Below, in pieces: positions 1 to 9,284 of a stretch of DNA of 64,000 bases; position 1 is the stretch's first letter, and each line of letters opens with the position of its first letter. Below the pieces are notes generated by a model. That model saw only the letters and a program-made list of their open reading frames with translations. It was not told the origin of the DNA and did not search any database. Origin of the DNA: an uncultured Opitutia bacterium (lineage in GTDB: Bacteria > Verrucomicrobiota > Verrucomicrobiia > Opitutales > Opitutaceae); the NCBI GenBank assembly GCA_903834135.1, contig CAILHZ010000020.1, positions 1-64,000 on the forward strand. Direction: 5' to 3'. Position numbers and translations under genes: made by a program.

Positions 1-25
1 CTCTAACCAACTGAGCTACATCGGC
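1..25 (-). tRNA. tRNA 5' part, truncated by the window edge
   Basis: Read on the minus strand, bases 25 to 1 give an acceptor 5' half (GCCGATG), the TA spacer and a D-arm (GCTCAGTTGGTTAGAG), the standard start of a tRNA. The anticodon and 3' half lie outside the window, so the amino acid cannot be assigned. The D-arm is intact and there is no sign of degeneration. Confidence 0.8.
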
Positions 26-192
26 AGCACGAAAGAGTAAGGAAAAAGCCGCTCAGTGGTACTGTCAAGGTACTAAGCCACTTAGAGAGCCTGTACAGAG
101 CCTAATTGCACCATAGTTTTCTGACTGTACCACTTACTCGCTTAAGATCTGATTTGCACCCAGGATTTAGATGCATGATACTCTGATAATAC

Positions 193-1260
193 ATGAAACT
201 AGGCCTTGGCTTATATCGCCACATGCTCACTCAAGAGAATTTCCGTTTTGCTAAGCAAGCGGGTGCTACCCATATCGTCGCACATCTTGTAGATTATTTC
301 CGTGGGACTTCTCACGGCGCCAAAGATGATCAACCCACTGGTACAGACAGGGGTTGGGGGATTGCAGGTGATCCTGAACTGTGGACACTGCAAGAACTTA
401 TTAACTTACGCCGTAATATTGAAGCCGAAGGACTTAAACTTGAGGCGATAGAAAATTTTGATCCCGCGCACTGGCATGATATTTTACTCAATGGACCTCG
501 CTATCATGAGCAGATTGAAAATGTGAAAACGATTATTCGCAGACTGGGTGAAGCAGGTATTCCTATTATGGGATATAATTTTAGTATCGCAGGAGTCGCA
601 GGACGTGTGACGGGGAATTTTGCTCGTGGCTCAGCACCTTCAGTAGGCATGGATGGTCCTTTAGATAAACCACTTCCAAACGGTATGGTATGGAATATGG
701 TCTACGATGAAAAAGCGCCGCAAGGCACCTTAGATTCCATTACACATGAAGAGTTATGGAAACGTCTCACTCGTTTCTTAAATGAAATTTTACCTGTTGC
801 TGAAAAATCTGGAGTTAAGCTTGCAGCACATCCGGATGATCCGCCGCTTCCAACAATCCGTGGGCAGCCAAGGCTTGTGTATCAGCCTGCACATTATCAA
901 AAGCTCATCGATATTAATACCAGTAAAGCAAATCAGTTAGAATTTTGTATCGGATCTCTTGCTGAAATGACTGAAGGAGATGTCTACGACTCAGTCGATC
1001 AGTACAGTAAACAGGGTCGTTTAGGCTATGTGCATTTCCGTAATGTAAGAGGTAAGGTGCCTACTTATAAGGAAACCTTTATAGATGACGGAGATGTCGA
1101 TATGATGCGTATTCTGACAATCCTTAAGAAGAATAATTTCGATGGCGTTTTAATTCCTGATCATACACCTCAAATGGCGTGTGCGGCACCGTGGCATGCA
1201 GGAATGGCGTATGCTATGGGCTATATGAAAGCTGCTATGAAATCTTTAAATATATCCTAA
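193..1260 (+). CDS. uxuA: Mannonate dehydratase
   Basis: Dehydrates D-mannonate to 2-keto-3-deoxygluconate in hexuronate (glucuronate) catabolism, in the cytoplasm. The 355-residue length fits the short UxuA type (Bacillus/Thermotoga-like, about 360 residues). The N-terminus (MKLGLGLYRHML) and the metal-site region HPDDPPLPTIRG near residues 212-225 are typical, as is the C-terminal GYVHFRN stretch. The ATG at 193 has no Shine-Dalgarno sequence. The stop codon overlaps the start of the next gene (TAATG), so the two are translationally coupled; the neighbour is probably the oxidoreductase that makes mannonate. KDG kinase and aldolase are not in the window. Family assignment is secure; pathway role is from the family. 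Confidence 0.93.
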   Translation: MKLGLGLYRHMLTQENFRFAKQAGATHIVAHLVDYFRGTSHGAKDDQPTGTDRGWGIAGDPELWTLQELINLRRNIEAEGLKLEAIENFDPAHWHDILLNGPRYHEQIENVKTIIRRLGEAGIPIMGYNFSIAGVAGRVTGNFARGSAPSVGMDGPLDKPLPNGMVWNMVYDEKAPQGTLDSITHEELWKRLTRFLNEILPVAEKSGVKLAAHPDDPPLPTIRGQPRLVYQPAHYQKLIDINTSKANQLEFCIGSLAEMTEGDVYDSVDQYSKQGRLGYVHFRNVRGKVPTYKETFIDDGDVDMMRILTILKKNNFDGVLIPDHTPQMACAAPWHAGMAYAMGYMKAAMKSLNIS

Positions 1261-2027
1261 TGCATAATTTCCCTGAAGTATTCTCACTTAAAGGTCGCAC
1301 TGTGTTAATTACAGGGGGAGGGACCGGTATTGGTGCTGCGATTGCAAAAAGTATGCATGCAGCGGGAGCTACGGTTATTTTAGTGGGACGTCGTCAAGCA
1401 GAACTATCAGCAGCTGTGAATGAATTAGGTTCACGTGCATACGCAGTATCTCATGACATTACTCAGTTTGATAAAAGTGATAGCTTGATTGAGCTAATCA
1501 CCAAAGAATATGGTCCTATTCACTGCTTAGTGAATAATGCTGGAATTAATTTAAAGAAACCCGCGATTAATACCTCCGTTGAGGAGTTTCAAACAATCCT
1601 ATCGACAAATGTGCTAGCAGCTCACGCTTTAACAAAAGCGGTGGCTCCTCAGATGATTGAACGCAAATCTGGTTCAATACTCTTTATTGCTTCAATGGCC
1701 TCACTCTTTGGTATTCCTCAGGTCGTGGCTTATAGCGCAGCTAAATCAGCTCAGGTAGGTATGGTAAGAACGTTATCAGCAGAACTCTCGTCTCAAGGTA
1801 TTCGAGTCAATGCGATTGCACCTGGCTGGATTGAAACAGCGATGTCAGCAAAAGCGTTTGCTGGAGATCCTGCACGACTGCAAAAAGTTTTGGGACGAAC
1901 ACCGATGGCTAAACTAGGAAAGCCAGAAGACATTGGTTGGGCTGCAGTTTATTTGGCTTCTGAGGCTGCTTCCTTTGTTACTGGCGTAGTATTCCCTGTT
2001 GATGGTGGTGCAAGTATTGGATTCTAA
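1260..2027 (+). CDS. SDR-family oxidoreductase, probable D-mannonate (fructuronate) oxidoreductase
   Basis: Classical short-chain dehydrogenase of 255 residues: the NAD(P)-binding GGGTGIG is at about residues 19-25, NNAG at about 91-94, and the catalytic YSAAK at about 158-162 with a serine upstream. The ORF track starts at 1179, deep inside uxuA. The ATG at 1260, overlapping the uxuA stop as TAATG, is much more likely and places the Rossmann motif at the usual distance. Bacillus YjmF shows that SDR proteins can serve as UxuB, so the coupling to uxuA suggests reduction of fructuronate to mannonate. A gluconate 5-dehydrogenase-type role cannot be excluded from sequence alone. Confidence 0.85.
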   Translation: MHNFPEVFSLKGRTVLITGGGTGIGAAIAKSMHAAGATVILVGRRQAELSAAVNELGSRAYAVSHDITQFDKSDSLIELITKEYGPIHCLVNNAGINLKKPAINTSVEEFQTILSTNVLAAHALTKAVAPQMIERKSGSILFIASMASLFGIPQVVAYSAAKSAQVGMVRTLSAELSSQGIRVNAIAPGWIETAMSAKAFAGDPARLQKVLGRTPMAKLGKPEDIGWAAVYLASEAASFVTGVVFPVDGGASIGF

Positions 2028-2036
2028 GTTAGACTT

Positions 2037-2231
2037 ATGAGTTCACGTCTTCGTAGTAGATTAGCCTTCATTGCCTTAATGCTTTTACTTATTGCAGCTG
2101 TGATTATTTTACCTCGTTTCCTTATTGTGGCAGAGATTGCAGGTAGGGAGTTATTTCTCATGCGCAGCCTAATTTTCCCTGCGGCCTTTATATTCGGCTT
2201 TTTGTATATCACCCGTAAGCGTGGGGAATAA
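2037..2231 (+). CDS. Small two-helix membrane protein, unknown function
   Basis: A 64-residue ORF starting 9 bases after the SDR stop. It has a basic N-terminus (MSSRLRSR), two hydrophobic stretches at about residues 9-25 and 41-58, and a basic end (ITRKRGE), as expected of an integral inner-membrane peptide with both ends in the cytoplasm. I do not recognise the family. Position and strand suggest it is the third gene of the uxu operon. An overlapping minus-strand ORF (2024..2212) encodes only a basic, low-complexity peptide and is less credible. Confidence 0.55.
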   Translation: MSSRLRSRLAFIALMLLLIAAVIILPRFLIVAEIAGRELFLMRSLIFPAAFIFGFLYITRKRGE

Positions 2232-2254
2232 AAAAGGGGCCCCTTATGGGCCCC
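2230..2254 (-). terminator. Rho-independent terminator of tRNA-Tyr
   Basis: On the minus strand a 7-bp all-GC stem (GGGGCCC/GGGCCCC, loop of 5) is followed by six T residues, directly downstream of the tRNA-Tyr 3' end. The hairpin begins just after the small plus-strand gene ending at 2231 and could also slow transcription from that side, but it lacks a T-tract in that direction. Confidence 0.85.
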
Positions 2255-2263
2255 AAAGTCGTA

Positions 2264-2349
<86 letters not shown>

Positions 2350-2408
2350 AATACGAAGGGGTTAGTCTTCTGGCAGTTACATTAAATTCAAGAGTTTTTT
2401 CACACGAC

Positions 2409-2438
2409 TTACACATCTTGCCTATATTGGGGTATAGT
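2409..2438 (+). promoter_or_regulatory. Possible sigma-70 promoter of the cardiolipin synthase gene
   Basis: TTACAC and TATAGT hexamers are separated by 18 bases and end 20 bases before the ATG at 2459. If used, the leader would be only about 14 nt, with no room for a conventional ribosome binding site. Assigned by eye only. Confidence 0.3.
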
Positions 2439-2458
2439 ATTTGATCATTTTTAGCCTT

Positions 2459-3907
2459 ATGAACGCAGAAATACGCGATTTTTTAGGAAAAGTGCTCGCA
2501 AGTGGCTATATTGCCCACTTATTCGCGATTGCTGGCTTTCTGCTCGCTTTCTTTCTGGTTGCCCGGCTAATGAGCGAAAAAAGGGCTCCAGCTAACACTT
2601 TTGCATGGTTATTGGTCATTATTTTGGTCCCTTACGTTGGAGTGCCCCTGTATCTGCTGATTGGAGGGCGTAAATTAAGGCGGTTAATTAAACGCAAGAC
2701 TCAGCTTCATCCTGAACTACCTGTAGGTTCTTCCTATCCACGTGTTTTACTGGGTGGGCCAATTGCTCATGCCCTTACTGGCGCAGGTGCTTCACCATCA
2801 GTTCCTGGTAATTCTCTTAAATTATTACTTACTGGTGAGGATGAATTTAATCTCTTGGCTAAGCATATTTTAGAAGCCAAGCATACGATTCATATAACGA
2901 CTTTTATTTTCAAACGAGATGAGACAGGAAAGAAGATTGTAGAACTGCTTGCGCAAAGAGCGCGTGAAGGCGTTAAAGTTAGAGTGCTTCTTGATGCTGT
3001 GGGGTGTCTGATTTCGAGTATGAATTTAATGAATCCTATTCGGGATGCAGGAGGTGAGGTGGGTCGCTTTATGCCTGTAATTCCTTTTTCATCCAGTGGT
3101 TCAGCTAATTTACGTAATCACCGCAAGATTGCTATATTTGATCACGCAACTGCAATTTTAGGCGGCAGAAATATAGCTAAGGAATACATGGGTCCTAGTT
3201 ACTTTAAACAGAGATGGTGTGATCTAGGTGCAGAGATCAAAGGTCCAGCCGCTGCGTTACTAAATGAAGTGTTTATTGCGGATTGGTGTTTCGCGACAAA
3301 GCAAAATCCAGATGCTGTACATAGGGGTATTTCACCTGCTGTTGCTGAATTAGTTGGAGAAAGTGAACTGCAGGTAGTTGCTAGTGGTCCCGATGTTAAA
3401 GGAGATCCACTCTACGAGGGAATTGTAGCCTCCATTCAGGAAGCAGATAAAAATATCACAATAGTTACACCGTATTTTATACCGGATGAAGTGCTTCTAC
3501 GCTCTCTGATTGTGAAAGCTCGTGCAGGAAAAGAAGTCACCTTAATTGTGCCGCTTCACTCAAACCATCCGATCACTGACTTTGCTCGCCGCTATTACAT
3601 GCGGGAACTTAAAAAAGCGGGTGCTAAGATTTTACTTTATCCACGCGGTATGCTTCACGCTAAAGCAATTATTGTGGATGAGCGTGTAGCAGTTTTTGGA
3701 TCAGCAAATTTTGATTTAAGAAGTTTATTTGTAAATTTTGAAGTCTGTGTTTTTTCCTATTCTAAAGCAGATGTGCAGTCATTGAGGACTTGGGCTAATG
3801 AGTTAATGAGTCAGTGCAAAGAAGCTAAACCTGAGAGACGTGGGCGTACACGTTTACTGGGAAGTCTTGCTGAGGATTTAAGCCGCTTACTTGCGCCACT
3901 TCTGTAA
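2459..3907 (+). CDS. cls: Cardiolipin synthase (phospholipase D superfamily)
   Basis: Condenses phosphatidylglycerol into cardiolipin at the inner membrane. It has two N-terminal transmembrane helices (about residues 15-35 and 47-67) forming the PLDc_N region, followed by two HKD motifs: HRKIAIFD near residue 221 and HAKAIIVD near residue 400, each followed by the conserved GG/GSANFD context. The length of 482 residues is normal for bacterial ClsA. The ORF track starts at a TTG at 2441; the ATG at 2459 is preferred because it gives a normal N-terminus. It stands alone, convergent with radC (3 bases between the ends). Confidence 0.92.
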   Translation: MNAEIRDFLGKVLASGYIAHLFAIAGFLLAFFLVARLMSEKRAPANTFAWLLVIILVPYVGVPLYLLIGGRKLRRLIKRKTQLHPELPVGSSYPRVLLGGPIAHALTGAGASPSVPGNSLKLLLTGEDEFNLLAKHILEAKHTIHITTFIFKRDETGKKIVELLAQRAREGVKVRVLLDAVGCLISSMNLMNPIRDAGGEVGRFMPVIPFSSSGSANLRNHRKIAIFDHATAILGGRNIAKEYMGPSYFKQRWCDLGAEIKGPAAALLNEVFIADWCFATKQNPDAVHRGISPAVAELVGESELQVVASGPDVKGDPLYEGIVASIQEADKNITIVTPYFIPDEVLLRSLIVKARAGKEVTLIVPLHSNHPITDFARRYYMRELKKAGAKILLYPRGMLHAKAIIVDERVAVFGSANFDLRSLFVNFEVCVFSYSKADVQSLRTWANELMSQCKEAKPERRGRTRLLGSLAEDLSRLLAPLL

Positions 3908-3909
3908 GG

Positions 3910-4638
3910 TTAAATTAGGCCCGCATCTCGGAAGCTATAATAACCCCTGCCTAAGGGATCAAGTTCTGCTCTACCTAGGATAACATGGTCAAGAAGGGGT
4001 ATCTGAACAGCTTTAGAGGCATCACGTAGTTGCCGAGTGATATCTAAATCGGCATGACTTGGCCTAGGATCTCCACTGGGATGGTTGTGAGCACAGATAA
4101 CTGCACACGCTGATTCTCGCATCGCTGCACGATAGACCTCGCGTGGATGGGCTAGGGCAGCTGTAGCAATCCCGGATGAAATTTCTACTACACGTAGTAA
4201 TCTGTTTTTTCGATTTAAACAAACAGCCCAGAATTTTTCTACTTTTAGGCCTACTGTATAATTTGCCATGTGCTCAGCAACAAGTGGTGCGCTATCTAAA
4301 GGTTCATACTTCTCGCCGCGGTGCGCGACTACACGGTGAGCTATTTCCATGACTGCCATAAGCTGTAGGGCTTTAACATGGCCTATTCCTTTATGCTTTC
4401 TAAAGTCTGATTCTGACCAGCTAAGTAAAGAGGCAAGAGATCCACTTTGTTCTACTAGGGTATTTGCTAAGGTAATTACATCGTTATCCTTAGTCCCACT
4501 GCTGAGTAAAATAGCGAGTAATTCGGCATCGCTTAAGGCGAGAGCACCGCGCTTATGCATACGATCACGTGGGTGCTCGTTTCTATCTAAGGGACGAATT
4601 TTAGTTGGAAAAATTTTAGGGAATAAGGCGATTTGCAT
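3910..4638 (-). CDS. radC: RadC-family JAB/MPN-domain protein
   Basis: A UPF0758/RadC-type protein of 242 residues with an N-terminal helix-hairpin-helix-like part (GIGHVKALQ) and a C-terminal JAB/MPN metalloprotease-fold domain with the JAMM signature HNHPSGDPRPSHAD. The biochemical role of the family is still unclear despite the historical DNA-repair name. The ORF track start (4686) is a TTG inside the T-tract of the surA-like gene's terminator. I therefore chose the ATG at 4638, which gives the usual IRPLDRNEHPRDRM entry about 13 residues in. The ATG is directly abutted by AGAGGTG, an SD-like string too close for normal use. Confidence 0.88.
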   Translation of the reverse strand: MQIALFPKIFPTKIRPLDRNEHPRDRMHKRGALALSDAELLAILLSSGTKDNDVITLANTLVEQSGSLASLLSWSESDFRKHKGIGHVKALQLMAVMEIAHRVVAHRGEKYEPLDSAPLVAEHMANYTVGLKVEKFWAVCLNRKNRLLRVVEISSGIATAALAHPREVYRAAMRESACAVICAHNHPSGDPRPSHADLDITRQLRDASKAVQIPLLDHVILGRAELDPLGRGYYSFRDAGLI

Positions 4639-4684
4639 CACCTCTATAATGGCAACTTCCCAACCTAGCCTCTGTTTGATCCAC

Positions 4685-4710
4685 AAAAAAGGGAGCTTTA
4701 AAAAGCCCCC
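4685..4710 (-). terminator. Rho-independent terminator after the SurA-like gene
   Basis: On the minus strand GGGGGCTTT/AAAGCTCCC (one mismatch, tight loop) is followed by TTTTTT, ten bases after the SurA-like stop codon. CCACA/TGTGG flanks could extend the stem. It separates the mfd-surA transcript from radC and argues against the upstream radC start. Confidence 0.8.
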
Positions 4711-4719
4711 TGTGGTAAA

Positions 4720-5745
4720 TTAGAAGTGTTTTACGTAACCTGTACGTCTAAGACGTTCGAGCCAATGCTCGGTATCAGTTTGAGTCGTTTGAGTCATTAA
4801 GATGTGCTCAATTTGCTCACGTACCTGGTCGAGAGGTTGGATGCCTGCATATTTGCGGTCTTCAACAAAAAGAACAAAACAACCATCTGGCGTCATGATT
4901 GCATCGGTAACGTTGTTTTTCTTTAAAACAAAGATTGGATCAGCAAATTCTGGTTTTAAATCAGTACGTTTCATCCAGCCCCAATCTCCACCTTTGGATC
5001 TCTTGGTATCTTCACTGAGTTCCTTGGCGAGGTCTTCAAATTTTTCTCCCGCATTGAAGCGCGTGATAATAGCTTGAGCACGTGCTCTTAAACCTTCAGC
5101 AGACTCAGTGTCAGTCTTGTTGAGTTGAATCAGACGCAAGTGAATACTGTCTTCCTGGTAAAATTGATCTTTGTTCTCTTTGTAGAATTGTTCGATCTTA
5201 ACAGGACTTACGATACTGACCGACTTTTCCTGCTGCTGACGCATGTAATGATAAATGATATCCTCTTCTATATCCTTACGATATTCCCTCATGGTCATAC
5301 CACGACTGCGTAGGTAAGCTAAAAACTTGGAGCGGTCGTTATCGAATTGGTCACTTAGCATTTCAGCAATACGGTTATCTATGAAGCTTGCTGGAATCTG
5401 CTTTTCGTCTTCTCCCTCTTTGTGCTTACGAAATGCTTTAATGATAAGTACTTTGTCGATTAACTGTTGGATAACGCTATCCTGAAGCTGTTCTAGTCTT
5501 TGATTAAATTCTTGTTCATTACGGGCTTCTTTTTGAAGCTGCGCAACCAGTGGTTGGATTTCATGGCGGACGTCATCCACTGTGATTACTTTTTCCTCAA
5601 CAATGGCTACGATACCATCTGCGTAGCGCAGATTAAGGTTATCGCCTGGTGCGATTGCAGTTTGAGTAGCTTCTGTTTGGGCCAGCACACGGCAGCAGGT
5701 CCCAGCAATGAAGAGAAGTGAGGTACTAAAGCGACGTAGCGTCAT
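4720..5745 (-). CDS. SurA-like periplasmic peptidyl-prolyl isomerase
   Basis: Exported protein of 341 residues with a signal peptide (about residues 1-22, ending near VLA). It has a helical SurA-N-like chaperone region (about 40-190) and one parvulin/PpiC domain (about 200-300) containing the family pattern LSEDTKRSKGGDWGW. It probably helps outer-membrane proteins fold in the periplasm. Only one parvulin domain is present, against two in E. coli SurA. The start codon overlaps the mfd stop by 4 nt (ATGA), so translation is coupled to mfd; a terminator follows. Confidence 0.85.
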   Translation of the reverse strand: MTLRRFSTSLLFIAGTCCRVLAQTEATQTAIAPGDNLNLRYADGIVAIVEEKVITVDDVRHEIQPLVAQLQKEARNEQEFNQRLEQLQDSVIQQLIDKVLIIKAFRKHKEGEDEKQIPASFIDNRIAEMLSDQFDNDRSKFLAYLRSRGMTMREYRKDIEEDIIYHYMRQQQEKSVSIVSPVKIEQFYKENKDQFYQEDSIHLRLIQLNKTDTESAEGLRARAQAIITRFNAGEKFEDLAKELSEDTKRSKGGDWGWMKRTDLKPEFADPIFVLKKNNVTDAIMTPDGCFVLFVEDRKYAGIQPLDQVREQIEHILMTQTTQTDTEHWLERLRRTGYVKHF

Positions 5746-8700
5746 GTATTCGGCAGATTATTAAGGAAACAAACGATCTCTTCCAAACGTAGAAGGGCTT
5801 TCGCTGCGGTCAACCTCGGAAAACGTGAGCCTGGCATGACCCAATCATCCCTACGGCCGCTGTTACGTAAGCACTTCAGTCTGTGAGACTCACATTCGAC
5901 CAGTAAGAGTTTTTTTTGTTCGGCTAAGATTCTTATTTTTGTGGTCAAAATAAGGGCTTTAACTTCGTCACCGTACTTGCCGAATCGGTCTTTAATTTCA
6001 TCTGTAACTTTTTTAAGACCCTCTAAATCAAGTGTTAATGCAAGTTTTCGGTATAGGTCTATTCTTAGTCTAGTCTCCGTTACGTAAGTTGAGGGGATGA
6101 GTGCCTGTATTGGGGTTATCGCAATTGCACCATCTGCTTTGTTCTCAGCGTCTTTTATGGCAGTATAGCCGTCGTCACGTCTACCGGCTGCTTTTTGAGC
6201 ACTATTTATTTTTTCTCCAGTTGAGACAAAATCCAGTTTTACGCTTGCTCGTATGTAGGATGCCGTGGTTTCGCCCTTAAGGCGGGCCACTGATTGTCTT
6301 AAAAGCTGGCAATATAGCTCGAATCCCACTCCCACGATATGCCCACTTTGCTCTGTTCCCAGTAAATTTCCAGCTCCCCTGAGCTCTAAATCGCGCATGG
6401 CTATTCTAAAGCCAGCTCCTAATTGATTATGTTGGCGTAACGCAGATAAGCGTTGGCGAGCAACTTCGAGTAACTTCGTGTGCTTATGTAAAAGTAGGTA
6501 AGCATAGGCTTGATGTTTGAAGCGTCCTACACGTCCCCTTAATTGATAGAGTTGGGATAATCCAAAACGGTCAGCTCCTTCGATGATGATAGTATTACAG
6601 TTAGGAATATCTAGGCCACTCTCGATGATTGTTGTACATACAAGGACCTGATTTTTTCCTGCGACAAATTCAGTCATGACCTGCTCTAAAGCATCAGCAT
6701 CCATTTTTCCGTGACCTATACCAACACTCACCCCAGGAAGTAATTCAGCTAAACGATTCGCAACATTCTGAATCGTTGATACTCGGTTGTGTAGATAGAA
6801 CACTTGCCCACCACGTCTTAATTCATGACGAATTGCGTCCACGACAACTTGCTCATCATAAGTTTTAACAATCGTTTGAATCGGATGCCGATTAGTAGGT
6901 GCAGTTTCAATTACACTTAAATCACGTGCACCAGTAAGTGCTAAATATAAAGTACGAGGAACAGGAGTGGCACTCATGGAGAGTACGTCCACACTTTCTC
7001 TCATACGCTTGAATACTTCTTTATGTTTTACACCAAAGCGCTGCTCTTCATCTATAATCACCAGCCCTAAATCTTTAAACTGAACGTCATCCTGGATTAA
7101 GCGGTGTGTTCCTATTAAGATATCCACTTGCCCAAGTGTTGTTGCTTCAAGAATCAGCTTTTGCTCTTTAGCAGTTTTAAAGCGGCTAATCATTTCAATA
7201 GCGATTGGGTAGCCTGCCATTCGCTCCCTAAATGTATTTAAGTGTTGTTGGGCAAGTACGGTTGTTGGAATGAGTATTGCCACTTGCTTGCCATCTTGAA
7301 CGGCCTTGAAAGCGGCTCGCAGTGCAACTTCAGTTTTTCCAAAACCAACATCTCCACAGATGAGCCTATCCATTGGGCGGTTTCGCTCCATGTCAGCTTT
7401 AGTTTCTGCTATCGCTTTGAGTTGATCGCGTGTTTCAGTGAAAGCAAAAGAGGCTTCGAATTCTCTTTGCCACTCCGTTTCTGAACCAAAACTGTAGCCA
7501 GGTTGTGATTCACGGCGTGCTTGAACGCGTAAGAGTTCTGCTGCGACGTCCAACGTTGCTCGTTCCGCTGCTTGGCGTGCTTTCTCCCATCTTCCAGAGC
7601 CTATTTTCCCAAGTTGGGGACGGATTTTACCTAACCCAACGTAGCGACTTAATAGATGAGATTCAGAGAGTGATACGTGAAGGGTAACGCCTTCTTCAAA
7701 TTCTAAAGAGATCACTTCACGTACGCCCTGAGCGGTATCTAGTTTGGTAAGACCCCTAAAAAGTGCGATCCCATGTTGTAAGTGAACGACAAAATCGCCT
7801 TCTACTAATTCAGCAAAATCAAGGAGTTGATCGACCTGAGCTTTTTGTACACGAGCTCTTTGATCTGTTGCAGCTCGCCTTGGTCTTTGACGTCCTAGGA
7901 TTTCAGTTTCGGTTACAAATATAATTCCTGTCTTTGCCTTAGCGAGGGAGATTTTTTCAGGTAGCTCACTTGCTTTAGTATCTCGGTACTTTATTTTAAA
8001 ACCTTCGTTAAGACCCGCCTGAAGAAATACGGGTTCGATGTGTTTTGTTTTAGAATGCGCCTTAAGAATTTCCCTCATCCTTTGTTCTTCACCACTTTTT
8101 GCTGCAATAAACACTATGCCATAATCTTTATTTTTCCAGATACCCAGTTGCGTGAGAAATTCACTACGTGCACTTTCTTCGGCTTCGAGTCGATCTTGTG
8201 CAACTAATTCATCTCCAGGAAAGTGTCTACTATGGCTTAAGTTTTCAGTATCCCAGACTGTGCTATCACAGGTAGAATCAAAGTACGTGCTTGCTTCATC
8301 TAGATCACCTACAGCGATCAATTCAGCGCATGCTTCAAGGATTGGAGTAGCTCCTTGACCCTCGTCCGGATTAAGTGCTCTAAATTCCTCCTCAAGAGTC
8401 GTGGGCTCAATTAATACACACACGGTTGATTTAGGCAGATAGTCTGCAAGACCAGAGCGTGCAGCATCAAGGCGAACTCGCGGGGAAGCAGATAAAGTAA
8501 TTGTTTCTACAGGATCACCTGAGCGCTGTGTCACAGGATCAAACGTGCGAATGGATTCAATCTCGTCTCCAAAGAAATCCAAACGGTAAGGTCTTACATC
8601 AGTGACTGGATAGACATCAATAATGCCACCTCTGATGGCGTAGTGTCCGGGTGCCTCACACAGCGCTTCGCAGTCATAATCAAGTGTTTGAAGTTCGGTA

Positions 8701-9206
8701 AGTAGACCCGTAAAGGAATGGTGTTTACCTTGATGGAGCGTAAGTTCATGCGCACTAAATTTTTCAAGTGCGGGGACTGCCTGTAAAAGAGCTGAAGGAG
8801 TCGTGATAACAATTAAAGCAGGGGAAGGTTTCCCTTTCTTTTTCGCATCAGAGGCTTCAGGCTTAACATCTGAATGACTAAGTCTGCCTTTAAGTTTAGA
8901 TAGTACATTAAGTCTATCGCTTGATGCTACAAAGGCTTCTCTTAAATCACGTGAATCTGGGATCGATTCTGGGAAGACTAAAATTTCTGCATCAGCCCTA
9001 TCTTTTTTCGCTATCTTAGCTTCTGTCATTGCAGCGTAGAAAAGACGTATGTCTTCACTCATTGCTTCAGCTTGGCGTAAGTCTTCTATAACAATTAATG
9101 AGACTGGCTTTTTACGTTCACTGAGTAATTCAGATACCACAACAGCACGCGCTGCTGGGCATATGCCAGTTAAGCGGTGACGTGTATTTTGAGCGGAGTC
9201 AGACAT
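5742..9206 (-). CDS. mfd: Transcription-repair coupling factor
   Basis: ATP-dependent translocase that removes RNA polymerase stalled at DNA damage and recruits UvrA. The 1154 residues match the usual length. In order: N-terminal UvrB-like modules (about 1-350), the CarD-like RNA polymerase interaction domain around residue 470 (GDFVVHLQHGIALF), Walker A GDVGFGKTE near 617, the DEEQRFG box near 718, the second RecA-like domain with the QLRGRVGR motif, and a C-terminal TRCF domain from about residue 1010. No key motif is missing. It is the first gene of a coupled pair with the SurA-like gene. Confidence 0.97.
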   Translation of the reverse strand: MSDSAQNTRHRLTGICPAARAVVVSELLSERKKPVSLIVIEDLRQAEAMSEDIRLFYAAMTEAKIAKKDRADAEILVFPESIPDSRDLREAFVASSDRLNVLSKLKGRLSHSDVKPEASDAKKKGKPSPALIVITTPSALLQAVPALEKFSAHELTLHQGKHHSFTGLLTELQTLDYDCEALCEAPGHYAIRGGIIDVYPVTDVRPYRLDFFGDEIESIRTFDPVTQRSGDPVETITLSASPRVRLDAARSGLADYLPKSTVCVLIEPTTLEEEFRALNPDEGQGATPILEACAELIAVGDLDEASTYFDSTCDSTVWDTENLSHSRHFPGDELVAQDRLEAEESARSEFLTQLGIWKNKDYGIVFIAAKSGEEQRMREILKAHSKTKHIEPVFLQAGLNEGFKIKYRDTKASELPEKISLAKAKTGIIFVTETEILGRQRPRRAATDQRARVQKAQVDQLLDFAELVEGDFVVHLQHGIALFRGLTKLDTAQGVREVISLEFEEGVTLHVSLSESHLLSRYVGLGKIRPQLGKIGSGRWEKARQAAERATLDVAAELLRVQARRESQPGYSFGSETEWQREFEASFAFTETRDQLKAIAETKADMERNRPMDRLICGDVGFGKTEVALRAAFKAVQDGKQVAILIPTTVLAQQHLNTFRERMAGYPIAIEMISRFKTAKEQKLILEATTLGQVDILIGTHRLIQDDVQFKDLGLVIIDEEQRFGVKHKEVFKRMRESVDVLSMSATPVPRTLYLALTGARDLSVIETAPTNRHPIQTIVKTYDEQVVVDAIRHELRRGGQVFYLHNRVSTIQNVANRLAELLPGVSVGIGHGKMDADALEQVMTEFVAGKNQVLVCTTIIESGLDIPNCNTIIIEGADRFGLSQLYQLRGRVGRFKHQAYAYLLLHKHTKLLEVARQRLSALRQHNQLGAGFRIAMRDLELRGAGNLLGTEQSGHIVGVGFELYCQLLRQSVARLKGETTASYIRASVKLDFVSTGEKINSAQKAAGRRDDGYTAIKDAENKADGAIAITPIQALIPSTYVTETRLRIDLYRKLALTLDLEGLKKVTDEIKDRFGKYGDEVKALILTTKIRILAEQKKLLLVECESHRLKCLRNSGRRDDWVMPGSRFPRLTAAKALLRLEEIVCFLNNLPNT

Positions 9207-9284
9207 TTAGCTTTTAAATCAAGGCTAAGTCCTCAAGAAAGCAAATATCTACACTCACTTAGCATACGGCTTCTACCTAGTGCT

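Noticed and set aside
2024-2212. Minus-strand ORF opposite the small membrane protein
   Set aside because: A basic, repetitive peptide on the strand opposite a better two-helix candidate; overlaps the SDR stop.
4639-4686. Longer radC start
   Set aside because: The start would be a TTG inside the T-tract of the upstream terminator, and the added residues do not resemble RadC.
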